The notes under the pieces: model-generated
Seen by the model: the letters and a program-made list of their open reading frames with translations, nothing else
Database searches by the model: none
Told to the model about the DNA's origin: nothing
Position numbers and translations under genes: made by a program
From: Gonocerus acuteangulatus
Taxonomy: Eukaryota; Arthropoda; Insecta; Hemiptera; Coreidae
NCBI GenBank assembly: GCA_946811695.1
Contig: OX328130.1
Coordinates: forward strand, 71,048,232-71,112,231
DNA: 64,000 bases
Reading direction: 5' to 3'
Part shown: positions 43,201-58,204 of the stretch, in pieces
Layout: every line of letters starts with the position of its first letter
Position numbering within the stretch: the first letter of the stretch is position 1

Positions 43201-46200
43201 CAGTACCAGACAGATATCCTGTACCTAATCTTCTAGACTTCACCACACAGCTAGAGGGAAAGAAGATTTTCTCGACACTGGATGTAGTCAGAGCCTTCTA
43301 CCACATTCCAGTAGCTGAAGAAGACATTGAAAAGACAGCTGTAATTACACCATTCGGTTTGATGGAATTCACTAGAATGAGTTTTGGCTTAAGAAATGCT
43401 GCCCAGACTTTCCAGCGGTTCTCAGACACCCTATTTCGTGACCTTCCATTCATATTTCCATATCTGGACGATTATTTTATTGCTTCAGCTGATGAAGATG
43501 AACACGAGCGGCATATTAGGGAAGTTTTCAAGCGGATGGACGATAATGGACTGACACTCAATGTAGCCAAGTGTGTCTTTGGGAAATCTGAAATAGACTT
43601 CCTTGGTTACAGAGTAAATTCGTGTGGCATTACACCCCTGCCAACCAAAGTCCAGACCATCGCCGAATTTCCACAACCCACAACTATCTGCCAGCTTCGC
43701 CGTTTCCTCGGTATGGTAAACTTTTACAGAAGATGTATACCTGACGCAGCTACTGTTCAGACCCCTCTGAATCGCTTGTTGCACAATACCAAGAAAAACG
43801 ACAAGCGACCTGTACCCTGGACTGAAGAAAGTTTGGAAGCATTCCAGAAAACCAAGGAGAGTCTCGCAGCAGCCGCACAGCTAGCACATCAATCCACTCA
43901 CGAGGAGTTATCTCTTGCCTGCGATGCCTCAGATATCGGCATTGGTGCAGTTCTCCAGCAGCGGAAGAATGGGATATGGAGACCTTTGAGTTTCTTTTCA
44001 AGAGCTCTATCACAGACGCAGAAAAATTACTCTGCTTATGATAGAGAATTGCTCGCAGTCTATGAAGCTGTTAAACACTTCAGGCCACTTCTTGAAGGAT
44101 TGAACTTTACTATAGTCACCGACCATAAACCACTAGTTCACGCCTTCGAACAGAAGCCCACCAGTGCATGTCCCCGACGTATCCGCCAGCTGAACTTTAT
44201 TAGTCAGTTCTCAACGGACATAAAGTATCAGCCTGGTAAAGAAAATATGGTTGCCGACACCTTGTCCCGCCTGGAAGAAGTACAACTACCAGATGATCTA
44301 GATGCTCTCGCGGAAGCCCAGAAGAAGGATCCATCAATCGCTGACCTCAAGAAGAACCCCAGTCTGAACTTCAAACTCATCGACATCCCTGGATTCCATG
44401 GACCACTTCTCTGCGAAATGTCCACTGTCAAGGCACGTCCATACATTCCAGAAGGTCTTAGAAAAGCTCTCTTCAACCGACTGCATGGCCTTAGTCATCC
44501 AGGAGTTCGAGCAACCAGAAAACTTATATCACAGAGATTCTTCTGGCCAGAAATGAACCGTGACATCGGAACATGGACCAAGTCATGTATACCTTGCCAA
44601 CGGTCAAAAGTACAGCGGCACACCCAGACACCATTGGGAACATTTCCAAGAGCGCAACGGTTTGAGCATGTCCACCTGGATCTGATTGGACCACTGCCCA
44701 CATCCAATGGAAATCGATATTGCCTCACAATGATGGACCGTGGAACACGATGGCCAGAGGCTATACCACTCCCAGACATAACAGCAGCCACAGTCAGTGA
44801 AGCATTTTACACTCATTGGATAGCTCGCTTTGGCACGCCCAGCAGAATCACAACGGACCAAGGCCGGCAATTCGAGGCTGAGATATTCCAACGCCTTGCT
44901 GTTCTCATGGGAATAGAGAAAAAACGGACAACCGCCTATCACCCACAATCCAACGGTTGCATTGAGCGCTGGCACAGAACACTGAAAGCCGCTCTCACTG
45001 CACACCTCGATACAGATAGGTGGTCAGAACTATTACCAACCGTACTCCTTGGATTACGTTCAGCATTCAGAGAAGACATGGGTGCATCCGTCGCTGAAGC
45101 ACTATATGGTCAACCTCTTAGACTACCAGGAGAATTTTTCCATGAGTCGCCCATTCAGCAGGAACCAGCAGCTGCTCTTCGACTTTTAAAGGAAGATCTT
45201 GCTAAGCTTAAACCCGCTGAACCAAGATCAACCACTCGAAAGGTATTCCAGCATGAAGATCTGCAAAAATGTTCGCATGTTTTTCTGAGAGAAGACGCTG
45301 TAAGGAGTCCTTTAGTCCCTCCTTATTCAGGACCTTACCCTATCCTCAAGCGCGCTGAGAAACATTTTACAATCCAGCTAGGAGACAGGGAAGTGACAGT
45401 GTCTCTCGATCGTCTCAAACCTGCCTACCGTCTCATGGACACTGAGAACATTCCCAGAACATCTACTGAGGTAACACCAAAGAGCGACACCACGAACCAT
45501 ACTGCAAACATGAACAGAACTTCTGACGCAGCAAGATCAACTCCACCGCCCTACAGGACAAGATCTGGTCGTCAGGTACGGCTAAACACACGCTTTTGCG
45601 ACTCCGTCACTAGGGGGGGAGTAGTGTAGCAGAACATATGTTACTATTAACACATATGTTAATTAACATATGTTCACCAAAAAAAAAGACAGTGAGTAAA
45701 AAAACAATTGGTGTGTGTGTTATGAGATACTTGACAAACATGTTTTAAAAAAGTGTTTTATTGAAGTGTCTATCTCAAGCAACTGGTGTTGTATAAAATC
45801 ATAGTCTTGTGAGTGCCAATTTTTATTTTGAACATTGGACTGCTGAAATTCCCTAACCTTCCTTAGCAGCTAACTTTCTGCTTAAGAGGCTATTGTGTTA
45901 AGGTGCATTACACCTCAGAAGACAAAGACAATTATTCCTTTCCTTTGTTCATATTAATTTTTAACATTTTGTTCCTAAAAATAATAATAATAATTTTATA
46001 CCAAAAAAAATAGTTAGTGTTTTGTTAAATTTTATTTATTTTTTTTTGTTGGCTCCTTCTGAGCAATATCACTCAACACTATGCCAACAAAAGTATTATA
46101 AGCACCGCAAGTAATAAAAGACAAGACAGCGGAAAAAAGGCACTAAGTTCGCCATATTCAGCTCAATAGCTGAAACTGTGAAAGCGAAAACCTTTTACGC

Positions 46201-49200
46201 ATTGAATTTAATGATTAAGAGAACTGTAATGATTTCAAGCCAATGAAGATATGAAATGATAACTATTTTTTCCTAATCAATTATTGGGTTTAGAAACTCA
46301 TATAATATGAGTCATATTAATGGATAATCTAACTTTAAGATCATAACAGTAAATACACTCCATCAATTTTGGTTTTCAAATTTATAAAATTTAATTAATA
46401 GTCAAGTATTAATTATTTAACTCAATAAAAAATATCGCGTACTATTTATAGCATAAAAATCCTCACATTAAAAGAGAGTTGTTTTAAAAACTTAAAATAA
46501 GTTTTGCAACACTGGGGAACTGTCAAATGGCTCGCAACTCTTGGGAAGGTTACACAGAGGGATTTCAAATGTTTTATGTTTATTTTAGTTGTTATTGTTT
46601 AGTTTAAGAATATTAACATAATGGACGAGTTTGATGAAGCTGATTTATTATCTTTAGCAATCGAAAGTGCAGAAAAAGAATCGGAAAGTGTAAGTTCTGC
46701 AAAAAAAAGTCCCAAATCAACTCTCAGTAATGAAACACCACCAGTAGCTGCTAGTAATTCTCCGGACAAAAATGAATTTTTTGTGGACGATGATGATATT
46801 TTGGCTGAAGCTTTTAAGTGTGTTGAAGAAAGCAGAAAAATCTCTGGAGGTAAGAAAAAAATTAACTCCCTTATTGGTGTTGATTTAAATTTTGAAGAAA
46901 CTGGAGCTCAGGAAGACTCCATAAAACCTCCTGTAAAAAAATCAAACGGTTTGAAAATTGAGAAAAGTGTTGTCCATAGTGGAGATACTGATTCATCTGA
47001 TGATGAGGATAATAAATATTTTGAAGAGGTTCGGTACAATACTTATGGGAAAACTATAAAAACAGCTCTTAAAGATGTTGAAACAAGTTCAGGATTGGTT
47101 AATAGAACACAAGCTTCATCTTGGAAAGGTAAGCCACAGGTCAATGCTACTTCTTTCCTTGCTCCAGAGAAAAAAATTCCTTCCAAACAAACAAATGAGG
47201 CTAGTTATGACCCAGTTTTTGGAATAAGGATTGTAAATCCTTTGGTCTCATCGCAAACTATCAAGGAAAAAATGGCAGGGCGAACTCCTATAAATTTTAT
47301 GAAATTGAAGTCTCATGTTGTTAATGGAGATCTTAAAAGTGATTGGGTTATTGCGGCTGTGATTGTGCGAAAATTTCCCCCTAGAGTTTCTCAGAAAGGC
47401 TCCAATTATTCAAACTGGATTATTAGCGACTTGAAAGGATGTTTGAAGACTGCTTCTCTGTTTCTATTTGGAAGGGCTCATGAAGACTTATGGAAAACCC
47501 CTAGTGGAACTGTTTTAGCTATATTGAATCCATCAGTTTTAAACGACAATAAAACAACCGACTTCGAAGCAAAATTATCGATTAAATCCGGTGATCAAGT
47601 AATGATTTGGGGTAAGTCAAAAGATCTTGGACAGTGTAACTTCAGGAAGAAAAATGGGGAAATTTGTGGAACTTTTGTAAATGTTTCTGAGTGTGAATTT
47701 TGTGTTTACCACGTACAGCAAGAATACAAAAAATTCAATTCTCGTGCTGAGCTTCAGACCAATGGAAAGGCTAAAGTAAATCTAAGAAATAAAGTTTTAG
47801 GTAAGAATGAAGTATTTTATGGAGGTAAAAGTTTTACAGCAATGCCTTTTATGGGTAAAAAAGCGCAAAACCCTAAAGATAAAGAAAGGCTTAAGGGCTT
47901 AGGAATGCCTAAATGTAACGATGCGCCTCCAGAAAAAATGTCTATTCCTTTACTTCAGCGTTCTAATAAGATGTTTAATTTGCTACCGAGTGGAAATTCT
48001 ATGCTTCCATGTAATCCTGCTGACGAAAAAAGATTAAGTGCATTATTAGGCAAAGAAAAGACAAATGAATCAGTCGCTGAGACAGTTGTTAAAAATTCTT
48101 TAAAAGCAATCAGTGGGATTAATACTTCAAACAAAGAAAAGAAACCGTGTGAAAATTCTGCACATTCAAATAATATTGCTGATGAAAAAAGAAAAAGTTT
48201 ATTATTAAAGAAAGAAAATAAATCAGTCGGTGAGGCACCAGGAAAAAGTCCTTCCATAAAAACAACTAGTTTGCTTAACACTCCAAACAATGAAAAGAAA
48301 CTTCTACTTAAAAATCCTGGAAATGAAATATCATTCGATCTTGAAGTATGTAGTCCTAAATTTACGCCTCCGGTCAATAAAGTTCTTAAGGAAAATACTA
48401 AAGGAAGCCAAAGGGCTTTAGAAAAAAATAGGCTTCAAAAAAGGTTTAGTAATTTGGTTTCGATGACTTCTGATAGTGCAATAGTAGCGAAGCCAGTTCT
48501 ATCTGTGCCTCCCACTATACGTTTAAGCTCAGAAAAAAGTCAGATTAGCAATGCTTTGTCAAAGCCTTTACAAACGCACAGTCCCAAAACGGAAGGTATT
48601 AATAAGACTTTACCGTCTCCAAGAAAAGGTAGAAATGAAAACATACCAAAACAAAAGAGTAACAGTAAACTTGGTTTGAATGAACCTTCCGCTGATGAGG
48701 AGACTTTAGATCCTACTAATACAGTAAATTCAATAGGAGAAAATCTTAACAACGTCCTTGCGGTTCAAAGACAAAAACCTAGTCCAAAAGCTCCTCCTAA
48801 CTCTGGAATGTCGAAGGCCAAACTACGAGCGCTACAGTTCATTAAAAGCAAAGGCCCAATAAGTAAAGAAAACCCTTCGGGAACCGAAGGATCTAAGAAA
48901 GGGATTAAGAGGCCTTTATCGCCGACATCGGAAGAAGATAACGACAAGAAACCTGTACTATCGGAAAGATTTCTCCAGTTGATGAATCAGAAGTCGATTC
49001 GCGAAGATTTAGTCGAAGCTAGAGAAATAGAACAGGAATTTGAATACTTCGACAAGATGGAGAAGAAAGATCGGCTGGAAGAGAAAATGTTGAATACATT
49101 CAAAGTAGACTGCAAAGCTGTTCGATGCCTAAAGTGTAATTACATTTGGTTCTCAGCTTCGGACGCTTGCAAAGCAGAAGGCCATCCGATCAAAGTTGTC

Positions 49201-52200
49201 GATGCGGTGAAAAGGTTCTTCAAATGTGGAAAATGTTCGAATAGAACAATTAGCCTGACCCTCATTCCGCTCATACCTTGTAAAAAGTGCTTCAGCTCGA
49301 ACTGGGTCCGAGCACCAATGATCCGGGAGAAACTTGTTAAGAATGACACATTAAGTATTCGTGGTGGAGAGCAGAAATTCGTAAACGGTAGTATTACTAA
49401 TGGTAGTCTTGATTTATTAGTTCCCGATTAGTTTTTATTATTTATTTTTAATTATTTATCTTGACAAACCTAAATGGACTTTTGACCAATTTTTAGAATG
49501 AATTTTAAATTTGTCTTCCATATTTGTTGCCTATCTATTTTAACATTATTATTTCTGCAATTGTTAGGCTTATGTTTTCTGATTTTATAGAAGTATTTTA
49601 AGAAGAACTATATTTTTTATTTAAATCTATAAGTAAAAAGAGACTGTTAACTATTAATTGTTATTTTTAGCTTTATTTGTTCTGAGAAAAAAAATGAAAT
49701 GTACTCTTTCAGAACAAATTTAAAATGAACCAAGTTGTCAAAATATTTTCTTGTTACATTTAATATAAATAAAGCAGTTTTTAAGCAGCTTCATGAGGAT
49801 TGTTATTTTTTTCCTTAATAAAATTAATTTATTGATCTGTGTTTTCCCTCAGGGCAAAGGGTTTCTATCTGACTTCCTCCAGTTGCACCAAGTGTTCCAT
49901 TTATATGGGGTATATGCAGGTTTGGGGTATTTTTCATTTATTGCTTGCATCTCTAATCTATTATATAAAAATGGATCGCTAAATGTGTTGGTAAGCGCAA
50001 ATCTTGAGAACAACTGAAACGATTTCGGTAATTCTTTTATTAAAATATTCCTTGAAGTACTATGATGGTTCTTACGGAGCGAAAAATTAAAAAAATTGCC
50101 TGAAAAAGTCTAAAAACAACTCTTTTCCACTTCCTTAACGCAAATTCAGTTTTAAATAAAAAAGAATGTTCTAAATTATAATATTTTTAACAGTAACGTA
50201 TTAGGTTATTTGTGTATAAGCAAAAAAAATTAAATAAATAAGAAGATTTTATCACTAGGTGACAATAGAATCACATGTTAATAATGCAATTTGTATTTGC
50301 GTTAACGAAGTAAAGAAAACCCCACCTTTCTGTATTCCCATACAAAAGATTCGTAATAATACTTAAAGGTCAATTTGAACTTTAATACCATACCATAAAG
50401 TTTCAGTGTTAGTAGAAGGGTTCTGGGAAGGCAAAACAATTGAGTGAGATTAGTATCGTATAAATATTAATGTCAATATTTATACGATGGTAACATTACT
50501 CCAAAACAAATTGTCTGTGGTCAAATGTCACTTGAAATTTAAACATCTCTTTGCTGTGCATCTATAATATTACTAAATCTAAAAGCCACTCATTTCTATG
50601 AAATTACTAAAGTGTTATGTGTTTGTGACTTACTGAATATGCCTCCTATAAGGCGGCGGACAAATTTAGGCAGAAGAACCCGAAATGTAAAGAATCAAAT
50701 TATTTATCAATCTAATCTTACTGCCCAGGAACGTGAAGATTGCAATGAACGTAAAAGAATTTGGTTAAGACAGACCCGTGAAGCGCGACATTCGACTAAT
50801 AATGCTGCAAGTTTGAATCGAGCTGCTGTCACTTGATTACAGTGCCTACAAGTGTTCGACTATAAACAAATCCCAGGGGCAGTCATTATGTGTTTGTGGT
50901 ATTAATCTAGAAAACCCATGTTTCTCGCATGGTCAATTGTATGTTGCCTGTTACCGTGTTGGAAAACCATCTTCTCTGTTTGTTTACGCGTCAGGCAATG
51001 AAACAAAAAATATTGTGTACCATTAAGTACTACAATAAAAATGAAACTTAATTTAGAATAAGTAAAAATAAAATGAAATATAATAAGTAGGTATCATAAT
51101 AAGAAATCTGATATTGTAATTTTCATTGTGATTTTTAGTGACTATTAAAAGAATTTTAAGTGTTTTATAATTTTTATTTTTTGACAAAATGTAATTGTTG
51201 ACTTATTAAGTTTCTTTTTTCATTTTTTTTTTTTTTTTTTATCTTACTAGCTCCCGGTGTCCCAAATACCAGAAAATGTATTTTAAAAAGTTAAAAATTA
51301 AAGAATCGACTGTTAGGCAGTACGAATTTGCCGGGTCAGCTAGTTTAATATAAAAATAAACAGATATTCGTCCTTTGAGACACCTCCATCGGTACCCATT
51401 ATTGCTCTTGTGCAGATCACATCCCCATTAGGGTAAAGTCTTTCTTATGAAGTCAAATCATCATATAACTTGAATAAAGCCATGATGAAAAATAATCTGT
51501 CTTGCACTAATATCACTAAAATAGTAATGCCAATGTAATTATGTGTTAATATATTTACTATGTATTATATTATTTTTATATTAAATTAGATATGAGGGCC
51601 TTGAACAAAAAATATCTAGCATTTGCAGTCCATTAGTTCCTGTGAGTAATCATATGGTACTTACTTGTTTTTCAAATGCTGAGTACTTCCTAGACATTTA
51701 AATTGACCATTTGCCATAACCGTAATCCTTGAGCAGAGAGCTTCACATTCATTCATACTGTGCGAAGTGAAAAAAACTGACCGTCCGCTTTGAACGCAAT
51801 TTTTGATTGTTGACCAAAGAAATCTTTGACCCTTGGGGTCCATGCCACTTGTTGGCTCATCCTAAAATATTCATTTAACATTTAGAAATATCTGAGAACC
51901 TGACCGAACTTGTAATAAATGGTAGCAGTTTTTTTTTTTTTTTCTATGAATCTTTTCTCATGCTCTTATTTTTATCTTTTAGTTTTTTTTATTATTATTT
52001 CATTTAATGCCTAATGGTTTATACCCTGATATAGTGCAAGTAGCCAGAGTTGCTGTGCACAAATAAAATAAATAAACATTCTACCAGTTGCCTCCCATAT
52101 ATAGCAAAATACACTCCTCGACAAAAAAAACGCAACACCCTAAAATTTATTGATTACACAAGTTTTTAATTGAAATAAAAAATATTAAGTTGATGTTTCT

Positions 52201-55200
52201 TATCAGACAAATACATAGGAGGAGAAAAACAACAATTTCATTTGAATTCCAGCACTTCTTCTTATCTTTAATCCTATTGTTTATAAACAGCACTAATTCC
52301 ATAGTCATTCTTATCGATTTAGCGATGCAAAAAAAAATTACTAGGGCTCAGTATCAGTGTTAATTTCATCAAGTACGCATTATTTTAGAATTCGTTAGTA
52401 ATTATGGCACGGTTAGATAGAGATGACACAATTAGGGCAGTGACGATGCACCAAGAAGGCCGTAGCACACGTTACATTGCTAATCGACTTGGGGTCCATT
52501 TTTCAACTGTCGCGCGGGCCTTGAAACGATTCAGAGAGACAGGAGGATACACAAGAAGACCTGGATCGGGCCGACCACGGGTCACACAGCGGAAGACGAC
52601 CGTTTTATCCGGCTCCAGACTCTCAGAAATCGGCTAATAACAGCAAACGACTTAAGAAACTTGGTCGCTGGTGTCCGAAACTTACATGTTTCGGTATCAA
52701 CAGTTACGAGACGAGTGAGGAATACTGGACTGAGGGCACGAAGGCCCATGGTTGGACCACTTCTCTCCAGAGAACACCGAAGAGCCCGCCTTAGGTTTGC
52801 CCAGGAGCACCGAGATTGGACTGTCGATGACTGGAGACGAGTCCTGTTTACTGATGAGACCAGAGTGGCGCTAAACTCTCCTGACGGACGCAGAAGAGTG
52901 TGGAGGAGGCCAGGTGAGCGATACAGCCAATGTTGTATAGTTGGAAGGGAGCCTTTATGGTAGAGGCTCCGTGATGTTCTGGGGTGGCATCTCATGGGAA
53001 GCTCGCACGGAGTTAGTTTCGATTCGCGGGGGCCCTTTGACTGCACAAAGATACGTGGCAGACATTTTGGAGGACCATGTCATGCCATATATGCCATTTA
53101 TTGGTGAAAATGCATTTCTTATGCATGATAATGCAAGGCCACATGTTGCCCGTATTGTTAGGGACTACCTAAACGAAGTCAATATCGACACATTGCCGTG
53201 GCCAGCGCGGAGTCCTGACCTAAATTGCATAGAACATTCATGGCACAGACTAAAAAGAAGTGTTCGAGCCAGGGAACCAGCACCATTCAACCTCAGGGAG
53301 CTTGAGGCTGCCGTTTTGGAAGAGTGGGAAAGATTACCTCAGGAGGCCATCCAGGACTTGATCAGAAGCATGCCCACACGTATGGAGGCTGTCGTTCGAG
53401 CAAGAGGTGGCAACACTGGTTATTAGTGTAAGAATAGTCAATTTAATTTTAAAAAAGTTAAAATTTTGTTTCTTCATTTTTAGGATACATTTTTATTTTT
53501 TGTTTGTAATTAAAGGAATTAATTTTTTTTTTTCTGAAATACACTTTTTATTACTCCTATGTACTTGTATTATAAGACACAATAAGGTATGATTCTCTGC
53601 TTCAGTAAAAACCCAGTGAAATTAATAAATTTTAGGGTGTTGCGTTTTTTTTGACGAGGAGTTTATTATTTTTTTGGGAAGAGAAATAAAATTAGAACCA
53701 ATTGATTATACGTTTAGCAACTATTCTTGTTCTGGAAAATATTACACCTAATTCACCAAGCACATCCATGGCATTCGTTAGGTTTCTCAGTTATCATATT
53801 TTATTTCCTTATTTTTCTATGGAATACATTTTTATGTATGCACATAGTACATTAGAATCTTATCAGCAAGAAAAATTATTTAAACGGTTACAAGATAATT
53901 TATAATGCTTTATGTGTATACTTTTTGAGTCCCATAACTTGTTGTCTTGTGTGTAGATCCAGTCATTTTGGTATGTGTTTTTTTTTTTTGTTTTTTTTTA
54001 TAACACTATTTTATTCAAATTTTGCATATTCTTAATCACTATTAACCGAATCACAAAAGGAAGGAATGGGTGGGATTTGAGAAAAAGTGAAATTCTTTGC
54101 AGCTCTTTATTTAAAATTTACAAGAGATTTCAAAACAAGCTATACATTAAGTAGAAAGTTAAAAAAAAAACTTCTTTTTTGACTTACCAAGAATATTATA
54201 TGAGTATTTCCCAATACAGCTATTGCTGCCGACAATTTCCTTTTGTTACCTCCTGTCAAATATAACACACTTACATCTTTGTACCTCATCAAATCAAACT
54301 TTTTAAGATACGTCTTTACCAGCTGGAAAAAATCAAAATCTATTTTCAAATCATTTGTAAATCATATTATAACATACCAATTAATCTCATTGTTTAATTA
54401 TGATAATTGTTTTTGAAGATGTATCAGACTGATTTTTTCCAAGTCTAAAAAGGATTTGAATGTTTAATTTCAACGATATCAGTGCTGACATTAAGTTAGA
54501 TGAAAAATGAATTATCATTTTATGTTCAATTTTAAATGTTTGTGAATTATTTACACCTAATAAAAAAAAAACAAAAAAAAAAAAATCAGTCCCGTAACAG
54601 GCCACGAGGGCCCTGAGGGGCAGATACTATAGAGGTATCTGATTCATGACCATACGGCACACTAGGGAGATAGTGTGGTCAGTACTATGCTCCGGCCGCC
54701 TGATTTTCCCCTTGGCTGCATCGACTGCTAGAGTCATTAGCACCCAAGGTACCCATTATTAATTAAATTAATTAAAGGCTAGGTTGGCCTAGGGACGGTC
54801 AGGGAGGCCGAATTCAACCCATGAACGAAGACACTAGAAGAAAAAATCTTTAGTGCTTGCTCGGGATTTGAACTCAGGCCTCCAGCTTATTAGTCCAGTG
54901 CTCTACCACTGAGCTAACCTCGCCCCCTAATTTAATAAACAAGGGAAACAAAAAACAAAAATCTGGCTAGAGAAAGTTGTTCTAAATTTTATTACCTTTC
55001 ATTTGAAAAAAAAAAATACATTGAAATCGGTTAAGATTTAGAGGCTGTACCTTTTTAGAAACATGAAATGTCGTTTGGCCCCACTGTGCACCAGTGCAGG
55101 AGCTGTGTGAGGAGGGTGTCTTTGTCAATCCGCACCACTGCGGCATTAGCGGTAAATGGGTTAATATGTAATAACCTCTATGTAACGGGTTAATAAGTAG

Positions 55201-58145
55201 TAATTAGTATCTTACATTGATTTTTTTCTCTTTAGGGATGTTTCTGATATCACAATAGAATTCCAAATGTTCCTTGGGTGTAAATAAACTGTCCAGAGCA
55301 TCATGCTGAGGGCAATAGCCAATGAGGTGTCTTACAGTTGATATTTCCTTTCTTACGCTGTGCCCTAAGATGAACGCATCTCCAAATGTTATGCTTAAAT
55401 CTCCAGTCAACATCTAGAGAATGGAATATAAATATATATTAGTCACAACATGGAATAATACATAATTGTAATTGCAGTAACTAACCAATTATTAGTAAAT
55501 TACATCAATAAAATGACAATTTCACAGAATTGTAATTGAAATTACTTGACTAATCACTGCATTGTAATTGTGGTATCAATAACAATTGCTTATAATTATA
55601 AAATCATGTCTGCATTTACAAGTATTTCTTATTCGTAATTGTAATTACTTAATACAAATACAAATAAGAAATAAGATGGCCGAGCAGTATTAGTTTTAAA
55701 AAATGTTTCCTTTACATACGACTAAACTTCAAGCATTGAAAGAGAAATGTATCTATCCAAAAAAATAACTATAAATTTGCAACAGAGCTTTAAGTTTTTC
55801 CTCAAATGCAGTATTAATCATGCCTTCTTATCCACAAATTCGGAAACAAAATGTAAATTTGTGGTATCTTTGTCATCCAGAAAGCATGATTTGTCTCCAA
55901 ATTTCATCTTTACTACATTCTTCCTCGTCTCCCGGCTTCTCTCTCCAGCGGTACTCGTTGCTTGGCCGTTATATTTCGCCCAAATCCTATTGGGCTTCAT
56001 CAGACGTTGTGTTTCCTTGGGGTGTGCTGGAGCTAGCTACCCAGCGAAGAAGCCTAAAGGAGAACTTTACTACATTATTAAATAGTTGCAGTAACACTTT
56101 TAATTCAATTACTGCTATTAAAAGTACAATTGCTTGTAACTGTACTTGCTCAGGCTTCAATTACTGTTAAGTATGATTGTATTTTCAATTACTTAGTGCC
56201 CAGGTGTAATTGTAATTGAGAACTTCAATTGCAATTACAATTTCAATTTAGATGCAATTAGAGTTTCAGTCTTTAGATGCAATTAGAGCTTCAATTGCAA
56301 TATAAAAATGTGTTTAACCAAGTTATAGAAATTGAAATGGTGAATTAATTAAATACTCCAGTAATTAACAAAAATAAGATGCACATAGGCTCTACTATAA
56401 TACTCCTTTCAAAAAATGGGATCTGACATATTTTAAAGCTCTCAAATCAAGCTTTTAAATGAACAACTTCAACTAAACCCAAACTTTTTTTTTTTGTTGA
56501 TAATATTGAACAAAAAGTTCAAATCATCATCTGCTCATAAGTAATGGTAAGTTTTGGTACTCTAAAGAAGTAAATATTTAACACTTATGAGGTTCGTGTT
56601 TATAAATTAGAGAAAATCTAAAGAATTTCGTTGCTTGCTTCTTTGTTTATGTTTAACCCTTTCATTGCTGGCGAATGCTTCACCCATGCACTCACCAATC
56701 TCTCCTAGTCTTGTCCTCTTTATCGTTCAACTATCTCGTCTCTCTCAGCATCCCATTGTAATATATTTGGAATTATCAACATATTATTCCAAATGTTCTT
56801 TCTATTGGTAATTTTATACTAAAATAAAATAAATTTTCTATAATGAAAAAGAAAATCACTCGGATAAGAAATTATTATATAAATGGGTAATTTAGACCAA
56901 ATACACTAAACAAGATTCGACTAGTGACAAATATATAAACAACAACTATAGAATTAGAGAGACAAGACTGCGTAGGACCCGATAAGCTGTGAGGCTCCAA
57001 CAATTACCCATAACAGTGACGATTGGATGAATTTAAAATTACAGATATGTAATAAAATATTTGCACAATGCATAATATTAATTAATATACAAAGAAGATT
57101 TGATGAAATCAAAAATTGTATGTTTGAAAAATTGGTTGAACCCTATTCTTAAATAATAAAATCAACGCTACTAGCAATTCAAAGAAACTTGAGGTATAAA
57201 GCCCTTATATATATTACTAAGAATACTTTATTATTAAATTTTAAGTCCATTTATTATTACTACGAATTTTAGGATAGGTTATCTACAGGTTACCACCCTT
57301 TTCTAGCCAGGATAGAGCTGATGTCTTTTCTTTTTTCTAAAGAAAAGCCACCACCCCTAGTGGGAATCGAACCCACAACCCTTTGGCACGGAGTGGTAAG
57401 TGCTCACCTTACCGCTCTCGGCCACCGGGCGTCTATCATTACTTTAACCTTTACAAACAATTATTAGTCGTTACAGATCCTAAAAATGCTCAGAAAATAG
57501 AATATAATGCATTATTTCATTATTAATCCTTTAGGTATCTCAAGGATAGGACAAAGATCTCTGATGTGGATTTATTGAAGCTCAGAACTATCCATATTCC
57601 CGCTAGGTCAAACGGAATTTTTACGAGTTAATAGCACTAGGCCGGAGAAGCAACGTATGGGGTCCTTGAGTTAACTCGTGAAGAGCATCAGAAGGGGTTA
57701 ATGAGAAAACCATTATTAATCATTATTTTTACCTTGAATGTTGTAGTTTTACCAGCACCATTTAATCCAAGCAGGCCAAAGCATTCCTTCTTTTTGACTC
57801 CTAAACATAATTGGTTCACTGCAATATATTTGTTCACTGGATATACCTTCAATCAAAAGAAGAAGAAAAAAAGAGGCCATTTCAGTGTTAATTTTGGATT
57901 CAAATTTGTCTAAACGTACCTACAAATTAAAAAATGTACCTTAGTCAGACATTTTAAGACCAGTGCGTCCCCAACTTCATTATTAAGAATTCTATTTCTT
58001 TCACTTAAAACATCTTCATCATCAATAACTGGAGGATCAAGGCTGACCTTTAAAAAGAAAATACTTTGAGTAGTGCAAACAGTAATTATTTTTCTAAAAA
58101 TTGAATATTCTACAATTAAAATGCTCCTGGGTGTGTGTGTGTGTG

Positions 58146-58204
<59 letters not shown>

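Larger units (their letters stand above)
41119..46089 (+). mobile_element. Ty3/Gypsy LTR retrotransposon, apparently intact and young
   Basis: LTRs 41119-41583 and 45625-46089 are both 465 bp (TGTAGCAG...CCAACA), with a single difference noticed (CATATGTTTCTA against CATATGTTACTA). A 4-bp target duplication AAAG flanks the element. The interior encodes Gag, then protease-RT-RNase H-integrase in one open pol frame reached by an apparent -1 shift, with no env. A polypurine tract AGGGGGGGA (about 45611-45620) precedes the 3' LTR. No disabling mutation was found. It sits in the ABCA intron, in sense with MCM10, whose ATG is 531 bp past its end. Confidence 0.95.

Noticed and set aside
54855..54930. 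Possible tRNA gene on minus
   Set aside because: It belongs to SINE B, the acceptor-stem ends do not pair convincingly, and the same head occurs at 37865.
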